Shown here piece after piece: positions 45,520 to 55,989 of a DNA stretch of 64,000 bases. The stretch spans positions 319,726 through 383,725 of the forward strand of contig RQTK01000151.1 in the NCBI GenBank assembly GCA_003991915.1, given 5' to 3'. The number at the start of each line of letters is the position of its first letter. The first letter of the stretch is position 1. The DNA is from Elysia chlorotica. Taxonomy: Eukaryota; Mollusca; Gastropoda; Plakobranchidae. Made by a program: the position numbers and the translations under genes. The notes below the pieces were generated by a model. It was not told the DNA's origin, did no database searches, and was given only the letters and a program-made list of their open reading frames with translations.

Positions 45520-48500
45520 TGACACAACTTAATTTGTAGACCTTAAAATTTTTTATTGCTTTTTATCACCATTTTTAATGACATAGTTTTTTACTCAGCA
45601 TTTTTATTTCCATATGAAGATATCTGTTGCATCAATTAATGTTATAGTATACTGTATATAGATGAATCATTTCATTTCATCAAACTTGGCTTATCGTCTT
45701 TCTTGTACTATTAAAAATGTTTTAAGCTTGAGACTTTTATGACTCTTCTATAGCCTTCACTTTAAAAAGTTTTTACTACTTGTTAGATGGGTGCCATCTG
45801 TTGAGCAAGGAGTTTTCTAGCTTCTCCATCTCCTTTTTGTGAAGATGCAATCTTTTATTTCCCCCTAATGGGTATAGGAAGGATAAAGTACGGCAGTGAG
45901 TTTGTTTACAAAAGGTGCACTTGAGAAATATATGCTAATACAGTGGTATGAAATATGAATGAGTGGGAGAAAAGGAGAGAGTGAGAGAGAGATATATAGT
46001 TTACTTTGATCTGTTAGTTAGATTCTGGCTTTCTGTCACTGCCCATTATGTTTCCTCTGTTATTTGTACATAAAAGTATTTGACTTAATACCATGCTCTT
46101 TTCATACCCCTCACATTTCCCAGCCATTGGTGGTTTGATTATATAAGAAACTACCATCCTTAAGCATAGAATTGCCTTCTCGGCAACAAGTAAAAAAGAT
46201 TTACAGCATTACAAACTGGCCACATAAATTTGTTGTCTTCTTTTTTTTTTTTTTTTTGAGGGGGGTGGGGGGTTGAAATTCCATGTTGAATTCATGGCAA
46301 TAAAGAAATATTGTTTTTGCTCACTGTGAAATGCCCATGTTAACTACTCAGGAATTTAATCCCACCATTATGTCTACATTCTGTGACTGCAAAGTGGTTT
46401 CATATATTTGCAAACCACCCCTGTTTAAAATACAAAATCTTAATTTATGTTTTTCTGAACAAAGTTGAAAATATCCTGTGGCCCTTTGTTGATTCCGCAA
46501 AAATCTTGTATGGAAGTTTCCATGGTGATGATTACTTGATTGTAATTTTATGTATTTTCCCACTCACTTAAGAAATCTATTCTAGATTATTTCACATCTA
46601 TGTGGATTCACTGCTATATTTTCACATAATTTTGCAAAATTGGCTGTGTTTTAAAAGAAAATCATTCCTATCTTTTGTCTGTAGATGTGAATATGTGAAT
46701 GCTGTACTTTTATTCTTTTGTTTCCCAATTACGAAAAAAAATGTGAAGTTTTTATGAACACTGTCTCCTATGAATCAGGCAAATTAATTGAAGTTTCATG
46801 CTTTGGAGTTTGATTTGAGTAGCATGGAAGTGTTATTTCTAAATGTTTATTCTTTCACATTTTTTAAGCATGTCGGCCCCATGTCATTTTTGTTGTTTTT
46901 TCTCCCCAAAATGGTTCTTTTTATTTTAATTACTTGACATAGTAAGCTCAAATAATTTTACTCTAAGTATCAACTCATCACTGGTAACAAAAATAACGAG
47001 AAATTAATCCACTTGCTTTTTGTTCTTGAGGCTGAGTTAAGCTGAAGATATACCAACTCATACATGCATCCTGGCCATACACAGGCAATATGCGGAGATC
47101 CAATTTTCAGTGGTTAATCGTTTCTGAAGATAGACCGGCTGTCGTACGACGGTTACCAGCTTCCGCGTCGTACGACGGTTTCTGTGTTTTGCTATGGGGA
47201 GGCAAAACTTGATCTGTGTTGGACGACCGCCATTGTTTTCCGGCTCTCGATTCAAAACTTTAATCCATCTACATTTCTAGAAGGGAAAAAACAACTTAGA
47301 AGAATAAAAAGTTTCAAAGTAAATGTAAGAATAATTGAAAAGAAAATTTATAAATGGATGGCATGGCATGTTCTTTTTTATTTTATAATCAGGCCAGATG
47401 CATCCTGGCCATACACAGGCAATATGCGGAGATCCAATTTTCAGTGGTTAATCGTTTCTGAAGATAGACCGGCTGTCGTACGACGGTTACCAGCTTCCAC
47501 GTCGTACGACGGTTTCTGTGTTTTGCTAGGGGGAGGCAAAACTTGATCTGTGTTGGACGACCGCCATTGTTTTCCGGCTCTCGATTCAAAATTTTAAACA
47601 CACTTTTCTCCAGAATGCCTTCATAAGTATAGATCCAAGTAGTATATTTAGTCTCAGATAGTAATAAAATAGGGTCACAATAAAAATGATATATGAAATC
47701 AGCGTAGTTTTTTAAATATTTGAAAAGTTAGCTTATCGCATAACCGCTGGGCACAATTTGACCTAGATAGCTGGCCAAGCCAGAATCTAGACTCGCGTGT
47801 ATGTGCGAAGAGCGATTCCCCGCTGACCGGTGACCTTTGATCCTGGCATCACATGCTTCGGCTGGCATCTGTGTTGCTTGGGCACTTATACCAGGATCGA
47901 CAACTTTGTCTTATGATACTGTCGACCCACGCTTGGTTTAGCTTGGTGTAGCCGTACGCTTATAAACCCACAAAGATCTTTGAAATTGCTTGAGTTGGCT
48001 TTAAAACAGTTCCATCTACATTTCTAGAAGGAAAAAAACAACTTAGAAGAATAAAAAGTTTCAAAGTAAATGTAAGAATAATTGAAAAGAAAATTTATAA
48101 ATGGATGGCATGGCATGTTCTTTTTTATTTTATAATCAGGCCAGAATTTTCATTTCTCTTTTATATTTCTTTCATTCAGAAAAAAACGTCTTGGTTAATA
48201 GATAAGCTCAAATAATGTCTCTTCCATAAATGATAGGCAGTTTAGGTAGAACCCTTTATATTGTCTCTTCAATAAATGATGGGCAGTTAGGTATTAGAGG
48301 GACCTTATGAATATTGAGCAGGCCTTTACTTAAGACCATTGTGCTTTAGGGTCACAACTCAAAATCATGCAGTCCAGATGTTTCATTAAATTTTGGATAT
48401 TTTTTCCCTGATGTTTCAACACATTGTAGAGACAAAACACATTCTTTTCAAATGCTTTGAAAATTGTTCACCAGATCAAAAGTGATCATTTATAAAAAAA

Positions 48501-50057
48501 ATATTTTACAAAATGACCATTTGTGAATATTGCCTAAAATGCTGTTAATAATTGTACATTTTAATATATTAAAACACATGTGTACATGTATGTAAGTCTC
48601 GTTTCTGTAGCTTTAGAATTCAGTTTGAAGCATCAACTTAGAGAGTAAAAGTAAAACAGCTTTGTTTAAAGATTAGGAATCACAAATGAGATGTTGAATG
48701 TTTAATATGCCAAAGCTTTCATACCTATAGATTCTTGAGAGAAGAAATGCTGTTAGTCTTCAATGAGATATTTGTCTTTTTTTTAAAGATGGGCAAGTAT
48801 CATTCATGATAGCGAATTTCAATGAATCCATGGGCAACCTTTTCAGTGAGTTTGGGATCTCATTTTTTTAATTGTCTTGTAATATATTCTTAATGGCATT
48901 TAGCAAAAAGCAAATCAATGGGATAATTAATGGTCAATAGAAAATTTTAGGGTAGTGCTTGTAAGTGCTAGTGGCTAGAAATAGGCTGACTTTGAAAACC
49001 GTACATGTCTTTTGAGTGGGGAAGCAATTATTGCAGATGCATCCATAAGTCAAGGACTCAAACCTGACAGAGCATATATTTCAATTAATTTTTACTTAAC
49101 CTTAAATCACATTTGTTACTGCCGCTGAGAAGCTAAAAAAAAATAGCTTTGAATAAGTTCTAGTATATTTCTACCTTGACTGACCAGATATTCTTGGATT
49201 AGAGATGTGGATAAGTTGTGTGTTTCTTTGTGTGTGTGAGCCATGTCTATGCTTGTGACCAGTTTTGGGACCTGCATTTTGCTCTTGTTCATTTGTAAAG
49301 TTTCACCAATTTGCGTCGTCCATATTCACAGCATACTTTGTTATGTCTACTTATTTTTAGTATGGTTAGTCTGTGTCTGATTTTGTTTAAAAATTAATTA
49401 TAGACCTAAAAACTTAAAAGAAAATTGAGAATTACAATTTTTTTTTCTCTCACTGTTGTTTATAACAATAATTGTTTGAGGTTAAAAAAGTAAACAAAAA
49501 TGTTATTTATGTGTTCAAATTAATTTTTGAGATTTTTTCAACAAAGACTGGAAAATGTGCAATGCATTGGATTCTGTTCTGAAACAATAATTTTCTTAAA
49601 ATTATCTATTCAAGTGCCTTACTCATCTTTGTTTTAGACACTTTCCTTGAAAACAAATAATTGATGTCATCAAATTACTTGAATAAATGTATGTCTTTAT
49701 ATGATACATTTTGTTGGATTTCATTGTATCAAAACCATCTATAGTGTTCTTGTGCTTGTGTTTACTGATTTATATAAATAATGTCTTAGCGTTGCTTTCT
49801 TAATTTCATTGACTAAATATAACTTGTAAAAAGTAACAAATTAATTTAGGGATAAGACATGTATTTTATTCTTTACAAAATTAAATTTTGACATTACTTT
49901 AGGAGGATAAACACTGGGAAGATCAATATTCTTATATTGTTTCTATCAGATAATGTTGTACTAAGCATAATATAAAAATTAATTTTGCTGAGTTATTAGG
50001 CGCCAGCTGGACATAAAGTCTTTAGAATGTTTTAATTTGAAATAAGTAGGTTTGGAA
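45520..50057. other. Extended 3' UTR or intergenic DNA
   Basis: AT-rich and without coding character apart from the duplicated block at 47064-48144. The strand of any transcription is unclear between the MiT/TFE 3' end and the convergent gene. Confidence 0.5.
47064..48144 (+). repeat. Tandem duplication in A-B-A'-C-B' order
   Basis: Block A (about 47064-47262, beginning ATGCATCCTGGCCATACACA) recurs at 47398-47596. Block B (47264-47397, beginning TCCATCTACATTTCTAGAAG and ending AATCAGGCCAG) recurs at 48011-48144. A' and B' are separated by a ~410-bp block C absent from the first copy. Each A holds two GTCGTACGAC palindromes. Copies differ by very few bases. Confidence 0.9.
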
Positions 50058-50255
50058 ACTTGTGAGTCATGTGGCCCAAAGATGTAATGCACTAGTTCTA
50101 ATCAGAAGGTTGCAGGTTCAATCCATGCACATGCCGCTTCTTTTTTTATCCTGATTGTGTAGGTGTGAATATGTGAATGACCAAGTTCCACATATCCCGC
50201 TCTGGGGTCCTGTCGACGTACAGTATATTTCTTGAGACCTGCGAGAAAGTTTCCT
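50058..50255 (+). mobile_element. Degenerate tRNA-derived SINE
   Basis: AGAAGGTTGCAGGTTCAATC resembles a box B region. It is followed by a GTGAATGACCAAGTTCCACA and CCCGCTCTGGGGTCCTGTCG core. Strongly diverged. Confidence 0.5.
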
Positions 50256-50699
50256 TTTCTCAGTCAAAATTTATTAGTCATGCTTACACTTCAGTATAAT
50301 TAAAAGAGTAGTTGGGTGGCAAATTATAGAAACCAGCAATACTAGCTCTTCATAGTAACGCATTTTCCTGAGAACAGTGATTTCATTAGACACTGCCTTT
50401 ACTAGAATGTTTACAACAAAACAGAAAGACACAAGGGGAATAAAGTATTTACAATACCGTTTTAAACAACCATTTTAATACTATGGATTTGTTTTATAAC
50501 TTCTTTATCTGCATTTACAAGGGATTTTAAAGCATCAGAAACTAAAAATTTTCTTATACTATTTTAAGGAAAATCATAGAGAATGTTTTTTAACTAAAAA
50601 AGGAAGACTAAAGCACAAAAAAGAAATATTATTTTGTAACAATGCATAGGAATGTGTGTAGTATATTGAATCTGAAATCCCTGCTTCCCTTTCTTCTTC

Positions 50700-50702
<3 letters not shown>

Positions 50703-50781
<79 letters not shown>

Positions 50782-50812
50782 CTCTCTCTTTCTCTCTCTT
50801 TCTCTCTATTTC
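50703..50812. repeat. (CT)n microsatellite
   Basis: About 80 bp of pure CT followed by an interrupted CT-rich tail. Confidence 0.95.
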
Positions 50813-50969
50813 TCGCTAACAACAACTATCACTTCCCTTCAAATATTATCAATATTAGAATAAACTTAACTTATATTTTAAAGAAAACAATAAAAACTGT
50901 CCGTGCAGCGGCTGACACGAATTGTTCAGGTGTACAACAAGAGACAAAAAACTTGACAAGGAAACATTT

Positions 50970-51060
50970 TTGGGAGCACGTAAATTTGTCAGACGTTAAT
51001 CTTGGGAGCCATCCACAATATAGCCTGTTATGTGCTGACGCTGGACAATAAGCAACAACA
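50970..51060 (+). mobile_element. tRNA-derived SINE, 3' fragment
   Basis: GGGAGCACGTAAATTTGTCA, then GACGTTAATCTTGGGAGCCA, CACAATATAGCC and GCTGACGCTGGACAATAAGC, match the family's tail in order. Confidence 0.75.
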
Positions 51061-51442
51061 AAACAATCAGTTTTCACATGTATTGTAATGCAACGTATAG
51101 AAAGTCCAAAGACAACGAGCTATACTAACTAGCGGTACAGCAAAACTTGACGACCCTACACCCTAATAGCTAAGTGAATGAGGAGAAGACGATATGGTTG
51201 TGTTAGCCTGTTATAGTCTACTAGCACTTTTGACTTCATTAAATAACCCAAAGGAGTCAATCGGGGTATTGCTCCAGCTAACAGAAACAACTGACTCAAG
51301 TTTTTGTCAAGTTATGGATAGTGCGAGCCCGCAAATTCTATTTAACGTGTCCTAGGTTCCCTTAAGGAATTCTATAGTAAATGGCGATTTTCTCCCGACA
51401 GCCCATCAGAACCTGAACAAAGAAGTCGAGAATTGATCAGAT

Positions 51443-52548
51443 TCAGAACCTGATTCTGTCCCTGCCCATGGAGGAGCTACTGTGCTCACTGTCTACCCCA
51501 GTTACTCCAGCCATGCCAGCCATCCCAGCGCGGATACATAACGGCGGCGTGCAAGCGTCTAGTGTGCTGCTAGAGGCAACCCCGCGCCCGTGTCGCGCCA
51601 GCTGACGTAGGTGGTCGTCACGGAAGTTGTCATAGCTGAGGTCAAGGTCAGACATCCTGTACGCATGCGCCATTCCTGGTTTTGAATACGTAGCAGAAGC
51701 AGCGCTCCCGAGACTGTTGTCGCTGCTGCTGCTGTTACTGCTGTTTCCGTGTGTTGCATTCGGTACAATTCTGTAGACTGCTTCACCAACACGGAGATAC
51801 TGAGTGTTGTTTTTGTGTGGACTGCGTCCCTTGATATTATTACCGCGTCTTCTTGTTTTTTGTCTTTTGGTGTTTCCTTCGATCTTTTTAGTTTTAAATT
51901 TGTCACGTTTGGCGAAGCTATCATTGCTTTTCGCACCAAAACGACAAGACAAATAGACTTTCCCATCACCTTCATGGTGTTTATCTATACTGCTTCCCGC
52001 TCGAGAGGGGTTTATCCCGCCGCTGAGTGCAATGAGCTGCGAGTAGATGTTATTAGAATGCCCAGGCGAAAAAGTCACAGGAGAATTTGGCGTGCTGGGC
52101 ACTTGTCTTCGGTTTTCCCTTGGAGGATACACTTCTGTTCTCGAGAAGTGAATGTCGTTCTTGCCTGCCGGCATGTCTTGTGACAGTGTGTCGTGGTAGG
52201 GAATGTCTATGGAGGAAACCCTGGCATCTGGTGGAACAGCATGGCTGGGGTTGGCAATATTGGCGTGCCTCAAACTTCCAAGCGCCTCTCCAAACGTGTG
52301 GCGAGACACGCTACTGTATATACCTGTATTTTTCTTTGGTGTGGAATGTTTTGTGTGGGAGCAACCTGCCTTGGTCAAGTTTCCTCTATAGATATGAATG
52401 CGCTCCTCGCTAGATTCACTTTGAGGATATCCTGCGTAGGGGGCATGTCCCAACCTACTCTTCCGTTGAAACCACCACTCTCCCATCCTGTCGCTTCTTA
52501 CTTTACGAATTCTAGTTTCTATTCTTTCATTCCTATTTCTCTCCGCAC
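51443..52548 (-). CDS. Single-pass membrane protein, last coding exon (cytoplasmic tail)
   Basis: The long terminal exon of a minus-strand gene encodes about 368 residues and ends MGRDRIRF-TGA. I chose the acceptor CATCTCTTCAG|GT because it restores the phase left by the previous exon (1 nt) and removes a 137-nt intron. The same frame is open upstream to 52681, so a further-upstream acceptor is possible. The tail is hydrophilic and rich in Ser, Arg and His, with Tyr-containing phrases (SYDNFRDDHL, IYSSVSRH, RVGEAVYRIV), a Lys/Arg cluster (TKRQKTRRRG) and a Ser/Asn run (NSSNSSSSDNS). No catalytic domain is seen. I do not recognise a family; the position suggests an intracellular signalling or scaffold tail. 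Confidence 0.7.
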
Positions 52549-52685
52549 CTGAAGAGATGTAGCTGAAATCCAGTATTCCTTTCTTTACTCCTCCACCTCC
52601 CATCATTTCCCTCTCCTTTCCTCCTTTCTTTGTTATACAAGACCCCTCCATGTTGCCTGCCCTGCAAATCTCCACAACGGGTTAC

Positions 52686-52944
52686 CTCCTCCCCAAGGGT
52701 CGTGGTACACAAAGCTCCCAGCGGCCTCTGTGCTGTCTCGTTTTATAGTCCCGTCCTGATCAACGTTTCCTGGCACACCAAATGGACCAGATGGTACGGA
52801 CTCCTGTGCTCTCACACTGGCACCAGAACTGTGGTCTTTTCTGGAACCGCCCGCTGGTTTGACCGAGTGTCCGTGAGAAGGAGGGAACGTGGGGCGAGGT
52901 CTGGGCACTGCCACAGTCTCTGAGCTGTGTTTTGAGATGTACAC
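52686..52944 (-). CDS. Single-pass membrane protein, cytoplasmic exon
   Basis: This 259-nt exon begins after GGGAATCCAG (minus strand) and ends GGAGGAG|GTAACC. It takes phase 0 and leaves phase 1. It encodes VYISKHSSETVAVPRPRPTF, a Pro/Ser/Gly-rich middle and SFVYHDPWGG. Without splicing, the frame continues only 18 more codons to a stop at 52633 and does not connect to the long frame downstream. An intron here is therefore needed. The donor is weak at +4 to +6. Confidence 0.7.
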
Positions 52945-53564
52945 CTGGATTCGGGAAACAGAAGTATTACCAGGGTTGAGATGGTTGCCAGCACAGTGTA
53001 CACGATTTACATGATAGGTACCATAATATGAATAAACACATGAGATGGTTTCAATTATATAGAATGTACAATCGTATTAGGTGAGTGAGTGAGTGGGTGA
53101 GTTTGTTTTACGACACGTCACCACAGTAACGGCTATGTTGTGCCCATGATGTTCTAAGACAGTTAATGCATTATACTAGTGGCTACGGTGACTCCTTTAT
53201 CTCTCTGAATTGTAAAACCATAAAAATTGTGCGTGAAAAGGTTGGTTACAATTAAAGGATATTAGGTAAAGAGACAGGAGACATAGAGAAAAGGAGTAAG
53301 AGCCTTCCATAAAACAATTCTATTTATTGCACGTATCACGAGTTGGAATTCATTAAGATGTGATTTACTCCAGGCAACCAATATCTATCACCAGCAGGAC
53401 TTTGAGTACATAAGTATTTTCGAGACTAGCTCTACTATTGTCCGCCTAGCTGGCAATCCCAGCGGAAAAGGCTCACAGAGAAATCGGCGGTTTTTGACTG
53501 ACAGTCCTGTTGGTATAGAACATTAGAAGTCGATGCTCCAGACATTTCTGACCAATAGGGGGCA

Positions 53565-53725
53565 CGAGGGTCCAGTGTTAAACTAATTATAAAAATAAAA
53601 TTGGAAGGTTGCAGTTCAAGCCACCGCGCCCCACTGCTTGCGCCGGCGTCAGTATAATTTGATCGGTCTATTATGGAATTTACCTCTTTGGGGCCTCGTC
53701 AACGTATATAATTTTTGAAGACAAA
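53565..53725 (+). mobile_element. Degenerate tRNA-derived SINE in intron
   Basis: GGAAGGTTGCAGTTCAAGCC (box B-like), then GCGTCAGTATAATTTGATCG and TTTGGGGCCTCGTCAACGTA, follow the family order. It lies in an intron of the minus-strand gene. Confidence 0.5.
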
Positions 53726-53941
53726 GGAAGCTTTAAAAAAGTAGAGAGTTTTGCTTTCTACGACCAAAACTTGTTTCTGAAAAACCTTTTCTCGCAATTT
53801 TAGAATTTATTTGTATCTTCTATATATCTTCTTTTTGGTTATAAAAGCAAGCTGTCAATTCGAATATAAAAAAAAAAAATTAATATCTTTACGTGACAAT
53901 GAAAGAAAGTGGGAGCGTATAACTGGCAGTTTAAAACTTAC

Positions 53942-54206
53942 GTCAGGGTATACAAATGATCTTGAGGCGGTATCTGGATGGTGAGAGTGCGACCTCAACC
54001 CGTTAACATTCATGAGATTCAATCTGGACTTATTGAGCTCCGGGAAGAGTGTGTGGAGATCGCCGGACAGGCTGCTTGGCGGACGCTTCGTGGTGTCAGA
54101 AGTGGGATTACTCAGGGAGTAGCGAGTGCCCCAGTGGTTGTGGTAGCGGACCGGGTGAGGGAATTCCCGCATCACGTATCGCCCTGGTCGTATAGGGAAT
54201 CGAAAC
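53942..54206 (-). CDS. Single-pass membrane protein, juxtamembrane cytoplasmic exon
   Basis: This 265-nt exon lies between TTTCCCTTCCAG and CCTGAC|GTAAGT (minus strand). It completes the Lys codon of the preceding exon and encodes FRFPIRPGRYVMREFPHPVR, then YHNHWGTRYSLSNPTSD, and ends SRSFVYPD. Phase 1-nt in, 0 out. Basic residues directly after the membrane segment fit a cytoplasmic start. Both splice sites are strong. Confidence 0.85.
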
Positions 54207-54643
54207 CTGGAAGGGAAAGGGAGAAAAGTCGTTTAGTTTTAAGTTACTCATTTGCATTTGCATTTGATGGTTTAAAATTATGATAGAATTTTAAGAAAAA
54301 CAAAAATATTTAACTGCATATTATGCCCTTAGTCATGACTTTCTTTTTCTAGTGCTTAAGAATGCCTACTGTATACTTACATCCAGTGTAAAGCGTTTAA
54401 ACGGAAAATGGAATTAATTGTTAGATTCCATATATACATACCCAAAAAGTAGATATTACGCCTATAGACGAAGCTTACAGTTTTGACCAGATAATGCCAA
54501 GTGCCGTATCTCCCTTTCATTCCATTTGTGTAAAAAAAAGCCGAAAACGAACACTGCTTTTTAAAGCTAAATGATATTCCTTATTGTATGTTTAGAGATG
54601 TGTTGCGTTCACTTTGCATAGCAGTGCTGTACTGTTGACCTAC

Positions 54644-54762
54644 TTTCTCCTGAGGGACCAGTACTTGTAGGAGGAGCCAATGGTCAGCAGCACGGCTATC
54701 ACAGCGAAGGACACGACAGCGATGACCAGAATGAGGTCAGTGGACAGATAGCCCGGCTCAGG
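54644..54762 (-). CDS. Single-pass membrane protein, transmembrane exon
   Basis: This 119-nt exon lies between CTTTCTCAG and AGAAA|GTAGGT (minus strand). It encodes PEPGYLSTD, a hydrophobic run LILVIAVVSFAVIAVLLTIG, and SSYKYWSLRRK. The ~21-residue hydrophobic helix followed by a basic stop-transfer cluster is a classic type I membrane anchor. Phase 0 in, 2 out, matching both neighbours. It has no recognised family signature. Confidence 0.9.
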
Positions 54763-55632
54763 CTGAGAAAGTCGCAGGGAAAATAGAGGGAATTGATAAC
54801 AGTGAACTTTAAATCAGAGGTAACCAGATAACAATAATATTTCAACCAACGTCTAGAGATTTAGATTATTTAAATTTATGTCCATATATCTTGGATAGGC
54901 CTATAATGGTAGCAATGGCGTTTAAAAACAGCGTTCAGAAATCAGGATATACTGATAACAGTCACCTTTAAATCTGATATCTTTCAATCTCAGTAAAAAT
55001 AAAATGTGGTGGATTACAATGACATTTTAGCCAACATCTAGGAACCAGAGGTCTACTTATAACATAAATTGCATTCGACGTTCAGAATGATAATCAACAG
55101 AATGCTAAAAATATGTCCCCAAAAAGTCCAACATCAGACGGACAGTTATAAAATTTTAACAAAAGGCAATGGTGGTGATAAAACTGTAAATTAAAGATCA
55201 CAAATTAGTGAATAAATTAGAAAGTAATAAAGATTGAAGTGAAGTTTTAAAATTTTTTTTGGAATCCTACTTAATTATGGTACCAGACGTGGAAAGTAAA
55301 CAGAAGTCACTGCCAAAACAAGGAACCGGTAAGTATCAAAGTAACCGATGAAATTAATCACTTAATATTTAATGCCAATTGATGTACATGCGGTACGCTT
55401 CCATACCGAAAAACATGAAAAACCAATGCTGAAACACCTTTTTATTAAAATCAATAATTTACTTTATAAGTGTTGATATCCACCAAGCAAGAGTATTACA
55501 AAGGCGATTAAAAGTGATAATACATATTTTGGTAAACCCGTTACAAGGTGCATCTTTCTTAAACTGTAGTTGTCATTGACCAAAGCTCTGTTGAAGAGAA
55601 AGGAAACTGCACTACATAGGTGTAAAGATTAC

Positions 55633-55963
55633 CACGATGATCGGGGCTCTTTGTTTTGGGTCATCTGCGCAAACGATGGGAGGTGGACAGTTACTGAACC
55701 CGCTGCTGAGACTTGATTGGTCAGAGCAGAGAGATATGGTGGAGCCATTTTCAGACAACGCGGGGTCTGCATTGCACCTCCATTTGATGACGTAATCGCC
55801 TCCTTCTTCACAACGGTACCAAGCCCAGCAACTGACGTCATCATTGGTTTGAGATTCGGCCATTGCGCATGGGCGCGCCGCCCGCCAACAGCTTTGCGTT
55901 TCCGGTGCCGCTGTCAACATTTTTCTCCAATGGCGGACATATTAGGCGCATCTGTTGATGAAT
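55633..55963 (-). CDS. Single-pass membrane protein, Cys-rich ectodomain exon (5' end uncertain)
   Basis: From ATG at 55920 the frame encodes eight spaced cysteines (SCWRAARPCAM, DDVSCWAWYRCEEGG, VIKWRCNAD, SLCSDQ, SNCPPPIVC) and an NGS glycosylation site. It ends APIIV at ATCGTG|GTAATC, phase 0, which fits the transmembrane exon. The best acceptor, TCTCTTCCAG|ATTCATC at 55963, gives the right phase but an in-frame TAA after FINRCA, before the Cys-rich part. Either a weaker acceptor inside the exon is used, or this allele is broken, or there is a sequence error. No signal peptide is visible in this exon, so upstream exons are needed. The family is unrecognised. Confidence 0.65.
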
Positions 55964-55989
55964 CTGGAAGAGATAATTTTAAAAACTGA

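Noticed and set aside
47058-47601. Similar 65-70-codon minus-strand frames in the duplicated block
   Set aside because: Both are translations of the same non-coding repeat unit; there are no splice sites or motifs.
52657-52685. 29-nt intron that would also restore the frame
   Set aside because: It is too short for a normal spliceosomal intron in an animal; the 137-nt alternative has a better acceptor.
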